Source of the DNA: Flavobacterium sp. | GTDB taxonomy: Bacteria; Bacteroidota; Bacteroidia; Flavobacteriales; Flavobacteriaceae | Assembly: GCA_027484725.1 (NCBI GenBank) | Contig: JAIXSK010000025.1 | Coordinates: forward strand, 1-64,000 | Length of the DNA: 64,000 nt | Reading direction: 5' to 3' | Shown here: positions 27,850 through 37,261 of the stretch, one piece after another | Layout of the letters: each line of letters opens with the position of its first letter | Position numbering within the stretch: position 1 is the first letter of the stretch | Translations under genes and position numbers: made by a program | The notes under the pieces: generated by a model | Databases searched by the model: none | The model's input: only the letters and a program-made list of their open reading frames with translations | Told to the model about the DNA's origin: nothing

Positions 27850-29907
27850 ATGATACAAAATCCAAAACGATACACCATCACAGCTGCTTTGCCTTACACC
27901 AACGGCCCCATCCATATCGGACACTTGGCCGGTGTTTATGTACCCTCTGATATATATGCACGCTACCTTCGATTGCAAGGTAAAGATGTGGCGTTTATCT
28001 GCGGAAGCGACGAACACGGCGTGGCTATTTCAATGAAAGCGCGCAAAGAAGGCATTACCCCACAAGAAGTGATTGACAAATACGATGGAATTATTCGTCA
28101 ATCATTTGTTGATTTTGGTATTTCGTTCGACAATTATTCGCGCACATCGGCTGAGATTCATCATAAAACGGCTTCGGAATTTTTTAGAAAACTCTACGAT
28201 GAAGGCAAATTCATTGAAGAAGAAACCGAGCAATTATTCGACGCCAAAGCCGGACAATTCTTGGCGGATCGATTTGTGACCGGTACTTGCCCGAAATGCG
28301 GCAACGAAGAAGCCTACGGCGATCAGTGCGAAAGATGCGGTTCAACGCTCAATGCTACCGATTTGATCAACCCAAAATCAACCATTACCGGCGAAACGCC
28401 CATTTTAAAAACTACCAAACACTGGTTTTTGCCACTGGATCAATACGATGCTTTTTTGCGCGAATGGATTTTGCAAGGACACAAAAACGATTGGAAACCC
28501 AACGTTTACGGCCAGGTAAAATCATGGTTGGACGATGGCCTCAAACCCAGAGCGGTCACCCGCGATTTAGACTGGGGCATTGATGTTCCGGTAGCAGGCG
28601 CCCAGGGCAAAAAACTCTATGTTTGGTTTGATGCCCCGATTGGTTATATCTCATCAACCAAAGAATGGGCGGCGCGCACGGGCAAAGATTGGGAGCCTTA
28701 TTGGAAAAGCAACGACACCAAACTCGTCCATTTCATTGGCAAAGACAACATTGTGTTTCACTGTGTGATTTTTCCGGTCATGCTCAAAGCCGAGGGCAGC
28801 TATATTTTACCTGACAACGTTCCGGCCAACGAATTTTTGAATTTAGAAGGCAACAAACTTTCAACTTCAAAGAACTGGGCGGTTTGGCTACACGAGTATC
28901 TTTTGGATTTTCCGGGGCAACAAGATGCTTTGCGCTATGCACTTACGGCCAATGCGCCCGAGACCAAAGACAATGACTTTACCTGGAAAGATTTTCAAGC
29001 ACGCAACAACAATGAATTGGCGGCCATTTACGGAAACTTCATCAACCGTGTGGTGGTTTTGACACATAAATACTTTGACGGAGTCGTTCCGCAGCCCAAT
29101 GCATTTTCTTTAGCCGACGAGCAAGCCTTGAACGAACTCAAAGCTTATCCGGCGGTGATTGCCAGCTCAGTTGAACGCTACCGATTCAGAGAAGCGCTGG
29201 GCGAATTGATGAATGTAGCGCGTTTGGGCAACAAATATCTCGCCGACGAAGAGCCTTGGAAAGTATACAAAACCGACCCTGAGCGGGTAAAAACACAACT
29301 TTATGTAGCTTTACAAATTGCCACTGCTCTGCGTGTTTTGAGCGAGCCTTTCTTGCCATTTACTGCTGACAAATTGCATAAAATTCTGAATTTATCTGTT
29401 GTGCCTGCTTGGAATTCAATTAGCGAAAAACCAGAATCTTTAGCAGTTGGTCATCAGCTGGGCGCTGCCGAAATTTTGTTTCCACAAATTGAAGACGCAC
29501 AAATTCAGCAACAAATTGACCGACTCGAAGCGACCAAAACGGCCAATCTTAGCCAAAACAAAACCATGACACCACAAAAAGAACTTGTATCGTTTGAAGA
29601 CTTTGCCCAAATGGACCTCCGTGTAGGAACCATTCTCGAAGCTGAAAAAATGCCCAAAGCCAACAAACTTTTGGTCCTGAAAGTAGATACCGGCATTGAT
29701 GTTCGCACCATTGTTTCGGGTATCTCCGAGAGTTTTTCACCTGAGGAAGTCATTGGTAAAAAAGTAACCGTATTGGTTAATTTAGCCCCCAGAAACCTCC
29801 GAGGCGTTGAGAGTCAGGGAATGATTTTGATGACCTCAGACGCTGCTGGAAAATTGGTTTTTGTGAACCCGGATGCTGAGGCAGAGAATGGTCAAATGAT
29901 TAGTTAA
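27850..29907 (+). CDS. metG: Methionine--tRNA ligase with C-terminal tRNA-binding domain
   Basis: TAALPYTNGPIHIGHLAGVYVPSDIYARY, zinc CPKCGNEEAYGDQCERCG, NKLSTSKNWAVW, C-terminal FAQMDLRVGTILEAEKMPKANKLLVLKVD. Confidence 0.97.
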   Translation: MIQNPKRYTITAALPYTNGPIHIGHLAGVYVPSDIYARYLRLQGKDVAFICGSDEHGVAISMKARKEGITPQEVIDKYDGIIRQSFVDFGISFDNYSRTSAEIHHKTASEFFRKLYDEGKFIEEETEQLFDAKAGQFLADRFVTGTCPKCGNEEAYGDQCERCGSTLNATDLINPKSTITGETPILKTTKHWFLPLDQYDAFLREWILQGHKNDWKPNVYGQVKSWLDDGLKPRAVTRDLDWGIDVPVAGAQGKKLYVWFDAPIGYISSTKEWAARTGKDWEPYWKSNDTKLVHFIGKDNIVFHCVIFPVMLKAEGSYILPDNVPANEFLNLEGNKLSTSKNWAVWLHEYLLDFPGQQDALRYALTANAPETKDNDFTWKDFQARNNNELAAIYGNFINRVVVLTHKYFDGVVPQPNAFSLADEQALNELKAYPAVIASSVERYRFREALGELMNVARLGNKYLADEEPWKVYKTDPERVKTQLYVALQIATALRVLSEPFLPFTADKLHKILNLSVVPAWNSISEKPESLAVGHQLGAAEILFPQIEDAQIQQQIDRLEATKTANLSQNKTMTPQKELVSFEDFAQMDLRVGTILEAEKMPKANKLLVLKVDTGIDVRTIVSGISESFSPEEVIGKKVTVLVNLAPRNLRGVESQGMILMTSDAAGKLVFVNPDAEAENGQMIS

Positions 29908-29910
29908 CCA

Positions 29911-31383
29911 ATGAAAACAATATTTAATCTACTGTTGGTTTTATTTTCACTTTCTGTTTTTTCTCAGCAGGAAGTTACTGCACTGGATATAAATCTTTCT
30001 CCAGGAACTCAAGTTCTTGAGGTTACTCAAAAGAACCAAAAGCAGATTTCTCTGTTTTTTCATGGTGGCGGCAAAACAAAACTTTTAACACTCGACCAAC
30101 AATTCAAAATCGCTGACTCGCTATCTGTAAACAACAGTAATGAAGTTCGATACGCTGATCTTATAGGTTACGGTTTGTCGGACAAAAACTACTTCTGCTA
30201 TTTAGCCTCACAGAACAACAAAAATATATTTTGTCAACATTTTGATTTGAATTCGCATCAAGTAACCCTGAAATCTTTTCGATTAGAATTTGAAAAAGAA
30301 AAAATTTTGGCTAAAATTTCAATCGAAGATGTTTTTTTCATTGTTGCGTTAACAAAAAACTCAAGTTTGTTGAATTTGTATTCTTTTAAAAACGGGTTAA
30401 TGGACAAAAAAACAATCGATTTGTCATCGAAGCGGTTTTTAGATCTAAACAATAAAGTAGCCAATCTTTGGGATATTATTTCAAAAGAAACTCCTTGTGA
30501 AGGGGCTTTTTACTTTCAAACCATCACAGATAAAAGTTTACCTTCTCTTGTGTTGAATGCAAATAAAAGAAAACTTTATGGCTATGATAACCAACTTATC
30601 TTCAGCCTAGATACCAACAGAAAGTTTACACAAACTTTTTCAGTCAACTTAAATGATTTTTCTGTCGCTCAGAAGGTGTATTCGCAACCATATTTTGAAG
30701 ATAAAATCACCCAAGACGATAACCCAGAAACGTATTATTCGTCCCAATCTTCAACCTCTTTTTTATCTAAAAATCATTGTATACAAATGAGAATTGAGGA
30801 TAAAATTGTGAAGTTATCGATTAAAAAGGTCTCCGGTGAAGAAATCAAAAGTCTCGAAATCAATTCTGGTCAAGAAGTCTCTTTTAAAAACTCTGAAATT
30901 TATATCGAAAAAAGTGATGCACAAAACTTGAAAACAATCGACAAACCCGATCAATTTGTTAAAAAGTTAAACGGCCTTAACGCAGCGGTTTCATTACAAG
31001 AGTCGAAAGACAAGTTTTTATTGACCTTGGGCGGTATGTCCTTTTTAGATTCAACTGATGGCGCCTTGATTGGCGGTATGATTGGCGGATTCACCGGTGC
31101 TGTTCTAGGCACTGCAATCATGTCTAATTCTTTGGCCAATGCTTCTACAGACATGGATTTTTATAAAAATCGAAAAGTCTTGTATACAAGCTGTCTTTTT
31201 GACAAAAGTTTAGACCATATAGACGGCCTGATTAAAACCACAGCTTTTGATGCTCTTCGCTTATTTGCTGAGAAAAATGCATCCGGAACAATTAAAATCG
31301 CTTTCAAAATGAATGATGATTTATACCATGGCTTTTACAATGCTGAAACCAAAAAGTATCTGTTATATCTATTCAGTAATTAA
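29911..31383 (+). CDS. Hypothetical secreted protein with a glycine-zipper-like segment
   Basis: Signal peptide MKTIFNLLLVLFSLSVFS; GALIGGMIGGFTGAVLGTAIM segment. Confidence 0.65.
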   Translation: MKTIFNLLLVLFSLSVFSQQEVTALDINLSPGTQVLEVTQKNQKQISLFFHGGGKTKLLTLDQQFKIADSLSVNNSNEVRYADLIGYGLSDKNYFCYLASQNNKNIFCQHFDLNSHQVTLKSFRLEFEKEKILAKISIEDVFFIVALTKNSSLLNLYSFKNGLMDKKTIDLSSKRFLDLNNKVANLWDIISKETPCEGAFYFQTITDKSLPSLVLNANKRKLYGYDNQLIFSLDTNRKFTQTFSVNLNDFSVAQKVYSQPYFEDKITQDDNPETYYSSQSSTSFLSKNHCIQMRIEDKIVKLSIKKVSGEEIKSLEINSGQEVSFKNSEIYIEKSDAQNLKTIDKPDQFVKKLNGLNAAVSLQESKDKFLLTLGGMSFLDSTDGALIGGMIGGFTGAVLGTAIMSNSLANASTDMDFYKNRKVLYTSCLFDKSLDHIDGLIKTTAFDALRLFAEKNASGTIKIAFKMNDDLYHGFYNAETKKYLLYLFSN

Positions 31384-31422
31384 GTTATTCTCTTTGTTTA
31401 ACCTATCGAACTTTTTTTGCTT

Positions 31423-32115
31423 ATGAATGCAAAATCTTTAAAAGTAATCGCCTTCGACGCTGACGATACCTTATTTGTCAATGAACCTTATTTTCAAGAA
31501 ACAGAACAAAAATTCTGTGCCTTGATGAGTGATTATTTGTCGCAACAGGGCTTGTCGCAGGAACTTTTTAAAACCGAAATTGCCAACCTAAGCCTCTACG
31601 GTTATGGAATCAAGGGTTATATCCTCTCGATGATTGAAGCAGCCATGAAAATTTCGAACAACACCATCTCTATAGAAATAGTTGAGAAAATCATTGAATA
31701 CGGCAAAGAGTTACTCCAAAAACCCATTGAACTACTCGATGGGGTTGAAGACACTCTGAAAGCACTCGAAGGAAAATACAAACTCATAGTTGCCACTAAA
31801 GGCGATCTCAAAGATCAACAACGCAAACTGCACGATTCAGGTCTTGGCTCTTATTTTCATCACATTGAAGTAATGGCTGACAAACAAGAAATCAATTACC
31901 AAAAACTTCTCAAGCGCCTTGAAATTGAACCTCATGAATTTTTTATGATTGGAAACTCGCTTAAATCTGATGTTTTGCCGGTGTTGGCCATTGGCGGTTT
32001 TGCCGTTCACATCCCGTTTCATACTACTTGGGAACACGAAAAAATTAATCATAAAGTAGAGCATCCAAACTTCAAAACGCTTGAAAAAATTACTGATGTC
32101 CTTGATCTTTTATAA
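31423..32115 (+). CDS. HAD family hydrolase
   Basis: VIAFDADDTLF motif, LIVATKGDLKDQQRKL, EFFMIGNSLKSDVLPVLAIGG. Confidence 0.88.
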   Translation: MNAKSLKVIAFDADDTLFVNEPYFQETEQKFCALMSDYLSQQGLSQELFKTEIANLSLYGYGIKGYILSMIEAAMKISNNTISIEIVEKIIEYGKELLQKPIELLDGVEDTLKALEGKYKLIVATKGDLKDQQRKLHDSGLGSYFHHIEVMADKQEINYQKLLKRLEIEPHEFFMIGNSLKSDVLPVLAIGGFAVHIPFHTTWEHEKINHKVEHPNFKTLEKITDVLDLL

Positions 32116-32150
32116 CCCAATTTTTAAATTCAAGTCATCAAAAAAAGGGG

Positions 32151-32483
32151 TTATTTACCCAGCAAAAGCATATCCGTTAAAACTACTTCGGTAACAAACT
32201 TTTTGTCGCCATTTTTATCGTCATAACTGCGGTGTGTGAGTTTGCCTTCAACTGCTATTTGCGTCCCTTTTGAGGTATACTTTTCAATGATTTCAGCAGG
32301 TTTTCCCCAAGCAATTAAATTATGCCACTGAGTTTCCGTGATTTTCTCTCCTTTGTCGTTTTTGTAGGTTTCGTTGGTGGCCAGAGTAATTCTGGCGCGT
32401 TTCTTACCGGAATCTAATGTTAAAATTTCAGGGGCATTTCCGATGTTGCCAATTAATTGGACTCTGTTTCTTAATGCATTCAT
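32151..32483 (-). CDS. ssb: Single-stranded DNA-binding protein
   Basis: NALRNRVQLIGNIGNAPEI...TQWHNLIAWGKPAEIIEKYTSKGTQIAVEGKLTHRSYDDKNG. Confidence 0.93.
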   Translation of the reverse strand: MNALRNRVQLIGNIGNAPEILTLDSGKKRARITLATNETYKNDKGEKITETQWHNLIAWGKPAEIIEKYTSKGTQIAVEGKLTHRSYDDKNGDKKFVTEVVLTDMLLLGK

Positions 32484-32741
32484 GGCGTGTAAAGATTTTT
32501 AAATTATTAAAATAAAATCAGCCCTACTTGAACTGTTTGCCAAAGTTGCCTTGTTTGTTTAAAACGATTCGGTTGTTAAATGTTTATTTTCGTTTGTAAG
32601 CGTTTACAATTGTTTGTCAAAACAAATAAATTCTTACATTTGACTGAGCCTAAAACTTTTAGAAGCTGTTTTTGGTAACTGTATTTGAACAGTCATCCCA
32701 ATAGCCCCGGCAGTTTTGAGAAGAAATTTATTTTACACGCC

Positions 32742-33092
32742 ATGAAAACTTGTTTAGAATGCCACGAAAGAGTCATCGGTCGTGATGACAAAAAATTTTG
32801 TAGTGATGGCTGCCGCAACAGCTACAATAATCGGATGAATAAAGACTGCAACAATTTGATGCGTAATATCAATCATCAGTTGCGTAAAAATTACCGGTTA
32901 TTATTGGAATTTAAAACGGATGACGGAAGCAAAATCAATCAAACAAAACTGACCGCAAAAGGATTTGATTTTGATTTTTTCACCGGAGGAAGATTGACCA
33001 AAAAAGGCTACGTTTTTTTTGTCTATGATAAGGGGTATATTCTTTTGAAAAACGGCTGGTTGAAATTGGTGCAAACAACCCAAAAAACTTAA
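32742..33092 (+). CDS. Small zinc-ribbon-like protein of unknown function
   Basis: MKTCLECHERVIGRDDKKFCSDGCRNSYNN: CxxC...CxxxC pattern at the N-terminus. Confidence 0.7.
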   Translation: MKTCLECHERVIGRDDKKFCSDGCRNSYNNRMNKDCNNLMRNINHQLRKNYRLLLEFKTDDGSKINQTKLTAKGFDFDFFTGGRLTKKGYVFFVYDKGYILLKNGWLKLVQTTQKT

Positions 33093-33097
33093 CCGAT

Positions 33098-35488
33098 ATG
33101 AAAAAAAACTATGCGTCTCTGTGGGCAACTCTGTGGATGGGCACACTGCTCATTGTGATGTATTTGACAATGATGCCCAGGTGGGTATCGAGCTCAACAG
33201 ACCTCAACGAATTTTCTACCGCAAAGGCTCTGGAGCACATCAACAATATGGCGCAAAAACCTCATTTTGTTGGCTCTGAAAATCACCAAATAGTAGTACA
33301 ATACGTAGTTGATGAACTCAAAAAACTTGGATTAGAACCACAAATTCAACAGGGAATTACACTTACAGAATGGGGCAATTTGGTGCCTGCAAAAAACATC
33401 ATCGCTCGAATCCCCGGATCTAACTCTTCAAAAGCCCTTTTACTTTTATCTCATTATGATAGCGCGCCACACTCATATTCACTAGGCGCCAGCGATGACG
33501 CTTCAGGCGTAGCCACCATATTAGAAGGCTTGCGCGCTTTTCTACATCAAAAAATTCCACACAAAAATGACATTGTTGTTCTATTTACCGATGCGGAAGA
33601 ACTGGGGCTCAACGGTGCGGCACTGTTTGTTACCCAACACTCCTGGGCAAAACAAGTAGGTCTGGCTATTAATTTTGAAGCACGGGGCAGTAGCGGGCCA
33701 AGCTATATGCTCATGGAAGTCAACCGCGGAAACGCCGCGATGGTAGATGCTTTTGTACAGGCCAATCCGGATTATCCGGTAACTAATTCACTGATGTACA
33801 GCATCTACAAAATGTTGCCCAACGACACGGACTTGACCGTTTTTAGAGAGCAAGGTAAAATTCAAGGATTCAATTTTGCCTACATAGACAATCATTTTAA
33901 TTATCATACTGCCCAAGATTCTTTTGAGCAAATTTCACCTCAAACTATAGAACATCAAGGCAGTTACTTAATGCCGCTTCTCAAATATTTTTCAAATGCT
34001 GATTTATCCAGATTAGATACTGCGACAGATTCGGTTTATTTTAACTCGCCCATTGGGATGTTTAGTTATCCTTTTTCATGGAATGTGGCTTTGGCATTTA
34101 GCGCCATGGCACTACTGATTACGTTGGTCTTTATCGGTTTAGGAAAACGCGTATTGAGCGGTCGCGAAATCGGAAAAGGAATGCTAAAATTCATTCTGTT
34201 GTTAATTATTGTGGGGGGAATTAATTATTTGGGATGGCAGTGGTTACTTAAATTATACCCACAATATCAAGACATTCAACAAGGTTTTCCTTACAATGGA
34301 CACTACTACATGGCTGCCTTTGCCTTTATAAGTTTGGCTGTTGCGATGCTTTTTTATTTCAGAACCCAATCTGTCGGAAACCATTTCAATCAAAGTATTG
34401 CTCCGCTGAGCCTATGTATTATTATAGGAATTCTGTTGGCTTTCTATTTACCGGGAGCTGGGTTTTTGATGATTCCTTCTTTTTTTGGTTTGCTTATGCT
34501 GGCTTATTACATTTTGACACAAAGAACTCATCTGTTAATCAATGCCCTTTTGTGTATTCCGGCTATATGGATTTTGGCTCCGCTGATAACACAATTCCCG
34601 GTTGGATTAGGACTAAAAATGTTGCCCGGAAGCGCTGTTTTACTAACCTTGCTCTTTGGAATTCTACTTCCGTTGATGACCGTATATCAGAAAAAAATAA
34701 GATGGGCCGGATTCTTTTTATTGATTGGTTTTGGCTTTTTAGGGTGGGCGCACACCCGCTCTGATTACAAAACCAACTGTGCCAAACCCAACTCGCTTGT
34801 CTATTGGCAAGACCAAGAAAAGCACCGCGCTTATTGGGGAACTTACGACCAAAATCTGGATACTTGGACCCAAAGCTATTTAGGTCAAAATCCTGTAAAA
34901 GCCAACGTACTTAACCAACAACGTCTTTTCAGTAAATACGATTCCGATTTTACTTTTGCATCGCCTGCACCTTATAAAAATATTGCCGGTCCAAGCATTG
35001 AATTTCTCAAAGACTCTATTGCAGATGGGCGCAGATATCTACACATCAAAATCAGTCCCAACCGAAAAGTCAATCGCTATGATGTTTTTGTGCCTGAGAA
35101 CATTCAGCTACATCACTTGACTGCCAATGGTGTGCGCAGAATTGGAGAAAACGGTTCTTTATACAAACGCGACGGTTCTCGCGTTTTAAGTTATTATGTG
35201 GTCGAAAACCAACCGTTAGAACTAACTTTTGATACAGAAATGCATGGCGCAATGAATATGGAACTGATGGAAAGTTCTTTTGATTTGTTGCAACATCCCG
35301 ATTTTAAAATCAAAAAAAGAGAAAACTGGATGATGCCCATGCCATTTGTATTGACCGATGCTGTGATGATTTACCAGAAAATCAAGCCCTCTGCTGTGGC
35401 AACACCTCAGAAATTAGCCTTACCTTTAAGGCCTAAAATGGTGCAAGACTCCCTTAAAATGGCACAAGACACAACGTCGCAACACTAG
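33098..35488 (+). CDS. M28 family peptidase with C-terminal multi-TM region
   Basis: LLLSHYDSAPHSYSLGASDDASGVATILE, VVLFTDAEELGLNGAALF, NHFNYHTAQDSFEQI; then several TM helices. Confidence 0.88.
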   Translation: MKKNYASLWATLWMGTLLIVMYLTMMPRWVSSSTDLNEFSTAKALEHINNMAQKPHFVGSENHQIVVQYVVDELKKLGLEPQIQQGITLTEWGNLVPAKNIIARIPGSNSSKALLLLSHYDSAPHSYSLGASDDASGVATILEGLRAFLHQKIPHKNDIVVLFTDAEELGLNGAALFVTQHSWAKQVGLAINFEARGSSGPSYMLMEVNRGNAAMVDAFVQANPDYPVTNSLMYSIYKMLPNDTDLTVFREQGKIQGFNFAYIDNHFNYHTAQDSFEQISPQTIEHQGSYLMPLLKYFSNADLSRLDTATDSVYFNSPIGMFSYPFSWNVALAFSAMALLITLVFIGLGKRVLSGREIGKGMLKFILLLIIVGGINYLGWQWLLKLYPQYQDIQQGFPYNGHYYMAAFAFISLAVAMLFYFRTQSVGNHFNQSIAPLSLCIIIGILLAFYLPGAGFLMIPSFFGLLMLAYYILTQRTHLLINALLCIPAIWILAPLITQFPVGLGLKMLPGSAVLLTLLFGILLPLMTVYQKKIRWAGFFLLIGFGFLGWAHTRSDYKTNCAKPNSLVYWQDQEKHRAYWGTYDQNLDTWTQSYLGQNPVKANVLNQQRLFSKYDSDFTFASPAPYKNIAGPSIEFLKDSIADGRRYLHIKISPNRKVNRYDVFVPENIQLHHLTANGVRRIGENGSLYKRDGSRVLSYYVVENQPLELTFDTEMHGAMNMELMESSFDLLQHPDFKIKKRENWMMPMPFVLTDAVMIYQKIKPSAVATPQKLALPLRPKMVQDSLKMAQDTTSQH

Positions 35489-35497
35489 ACTAATTTC

Positions 35498-36301
35498 ATG
35501 GAAAAAATCAGCATATTGGGGTGCGGATGGCTCGGAAGACCGTTGGCTGTTCAACTGCTCTCTGAAGGTTACCAAGTAAATGGCTCAACAACTAACCAAG
35601 AAAAATTAGCACCCCTCAAACAAGACGGCATCAATGCTTGGCTAATTAAAACTGAACCTTTGGGTGTTCTGGGTAATTGGAGTGATTTTGTTCAAAACGC
35701 TGATTGGTTGGTGGTAAATATTCCGCCGGGAATGAAAAAAAATGGTGCTGCATCCTTTGTGGCTTCAATGCATCAGCTCTGCAAAAAAATTGAGCAAAGC
35801 AACGTCAAGAAAATAGTCTTGGTAAGCTCAACCTCTGTTTTTGCCGACACCCCTCAACTTTTTACCGAAGATGATGTCCCTATTGCTGATTCAGAAAACG
35901 GCCAAGCTTTGTATCAAGTAGAACAACTCTTTCAAAAAATTCCATCGGCTTCCACAACGGTTATTCGTTTTGGCGGGCTAATTGGCGCGGATCGGCATCC
36001 AGTAAAATACCTTGCCGGAAAAACCGGAATTCCATCGCCTTTGGCCGCCGTTAATTTGATTCATTTAGAAGATTGTATCGGAATTATTTTGATGGTTATC
36101 AAGCAAAATATTTGTGGTGAAATTTTGCATGGAGTTTCGCCCTATCATCCGTCGCGGGTAGAATATTACACGCAAAAAGCAATTGAAATGGGTTTGCCTT
36201 TGCCTATTTTTGAGCCTAACAATATTCATTTAGGCAAAACCATCAACAGCAACCTACTAAGAGAAAAATTTGGCTATCTGTTTATCAAACCTGAATTGTA
36301 A
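35498..36301 (+). CDS. NAD-dependent epimerase/dehydratase (YeeZ-like SDR)
   Basis: ISILGCGWLGRPLAVQLLSEGYQVNGSTT, VLVSSTSVF, VIRFGGLIGADRHP. Confidence 0.83.
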   Translation: MEKISILGCGWLGRPLAVQLLSEGYQVNGSTTNQEKLAPLKQDGINAWLIKTEPLGVLGNWSDFVQNADWLVVNIPPGMKKNGAASFVASMHQLCKKIEQSNVKKIVLVSSTSVFADTPQLFTEDDVPIADSENGQALYQVEQLFQKIPSASTTVIRFGGLIGADRHPVKYLAGKTGIPSPLAAVNLIHLEDCIGIILMVIKQNICGEILHGVSPYHPSRVEYYTQKAIEMGLPLPIFEPNNIHLGKTINSNLLREKFGYLFIKPEL

Positions 36302-37231
36302 TTGAAACACAAAATCCAAAAAGCCATTAATAATCAAGTGAACAACATTGGTCTTCCTATATTGGCCTTATGTTGGGTAAGTTTTTTTTGGGGTACTACT
36401 TGGATTGCTTCAAAAGAAGGTGTCAAACACATGCCGGCCATGCAATTGGTGGCGATACGGCAGTTTTTGGGCGGATTGGCCTATGTGCTGTTTTTTATTG
36501 TCAAAAAAGAACCTTGGCCCCAACCCAAACAGTGGAAAACCATCTTAATTTTGGCTTTCCTCAATTTTGTGCTGAGCAACGGCTTGAGCACTTGGGGTGT
36601 TAAATACATCAGCAGCGGATTAGGCGCTATTCTTGGAGCTATATTTCCGATTTGGGTGGTTTTGATCAGCTTGTTTCGCGGAGAAAAATTACCCAAGCTT
36701 TCCATAATGGGTATGTTGATTTGCTTTTCGGGCGTTTGCCTTGTTTTCTCTGAACATCTTAAAGATTTTTTGCATCCGGACTTTAGGTTTGGAATTTTAT
36801 TATCGCTTGCGGCTACGTTTACTTGGGCTTTTGGCATGTTGTACACCAAAAAGAAAGCAGCGAGTTTTAATCCATATTTTAGCTTGGGTTTGCAAATGCT
36901 GGTTTCAAGTATCTTTTTATTTTCAGTGATTGGCGCCACAGGAACAACGATTCCGCTGACTGAAATTCCGGCCATTTCTTGGTGGTCGATAGCTTATTTG
37001 GTGGTTGTGGGTTCTATACTAACTTTTGCCGCTTTTATTTATGCCTTACAAAAACTTCCGGCTGAAGTCAACAGCATTTATGCCTACATCAACCCGATTG
37101 TTGCTGTTCTTTTGGGTGCATTGTTATTTGGCGAACCACTAACTTTCTCTATCGTTTTGGGCGGAAGCATTCTTTTGGTTGGACTCTACACCGTAAATTA
37201 TTCTTTGCGCAAACAAAAAAAGAATGCATAA
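36302..37231 (+). CDS. EamA/DMT family transporter (TTG start)
   Basis: 10-TM pattern, WVSFFWGTTWIASKEGVKHMPAMQLVAIRQFLGGLAYV and C-terminal AYINPIVAVLLGALLFGEPLT. Confidence 0.88.
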   Translation: MKHKIQKAINNQVNNIGLPILALCWVSFFWGTTWIASKEGVKHMPAMQLVAIRQFLGGLAYVLFFIVKKEPWPQPKQWKTILILAFLNFVLSNGLSTWGVKYISSGLGAILGAIFPIWVVLISLFRGEKLPKLSIMGMLICFSGVCLVFSEHLKDFLHPDFRFGILLSLAATFTWAFGMLYTKKKAASFNPYFSLGLQMLVSSIFLFSVIGATGTTIPLTEIPAISWWSIAYLVVVGSILTFAAFIYALQKLPAEVNSIYAYINPIVAVLLGALLFGEPLTFSIVLGGSILLVGLYTVNYSLRKQKKNA

Positions 37232-37260
37232 AAAACCCCAGCTTTTGGCCGGGGTATTTG
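37232..37260. terminator. Hairpin terminator between convergent genes
   Basis: AAAAACCCCagcttttggcCGGGGTATTT. Confidence 0.7.
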
Positions 37261-37261
37261 T

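Noticed and set aside
32113-32156. Possible terminator AACCC...GGGGTT between HAD and ssb genes
   Set aside because: The stem is weak and widely spaced; not enough to call.
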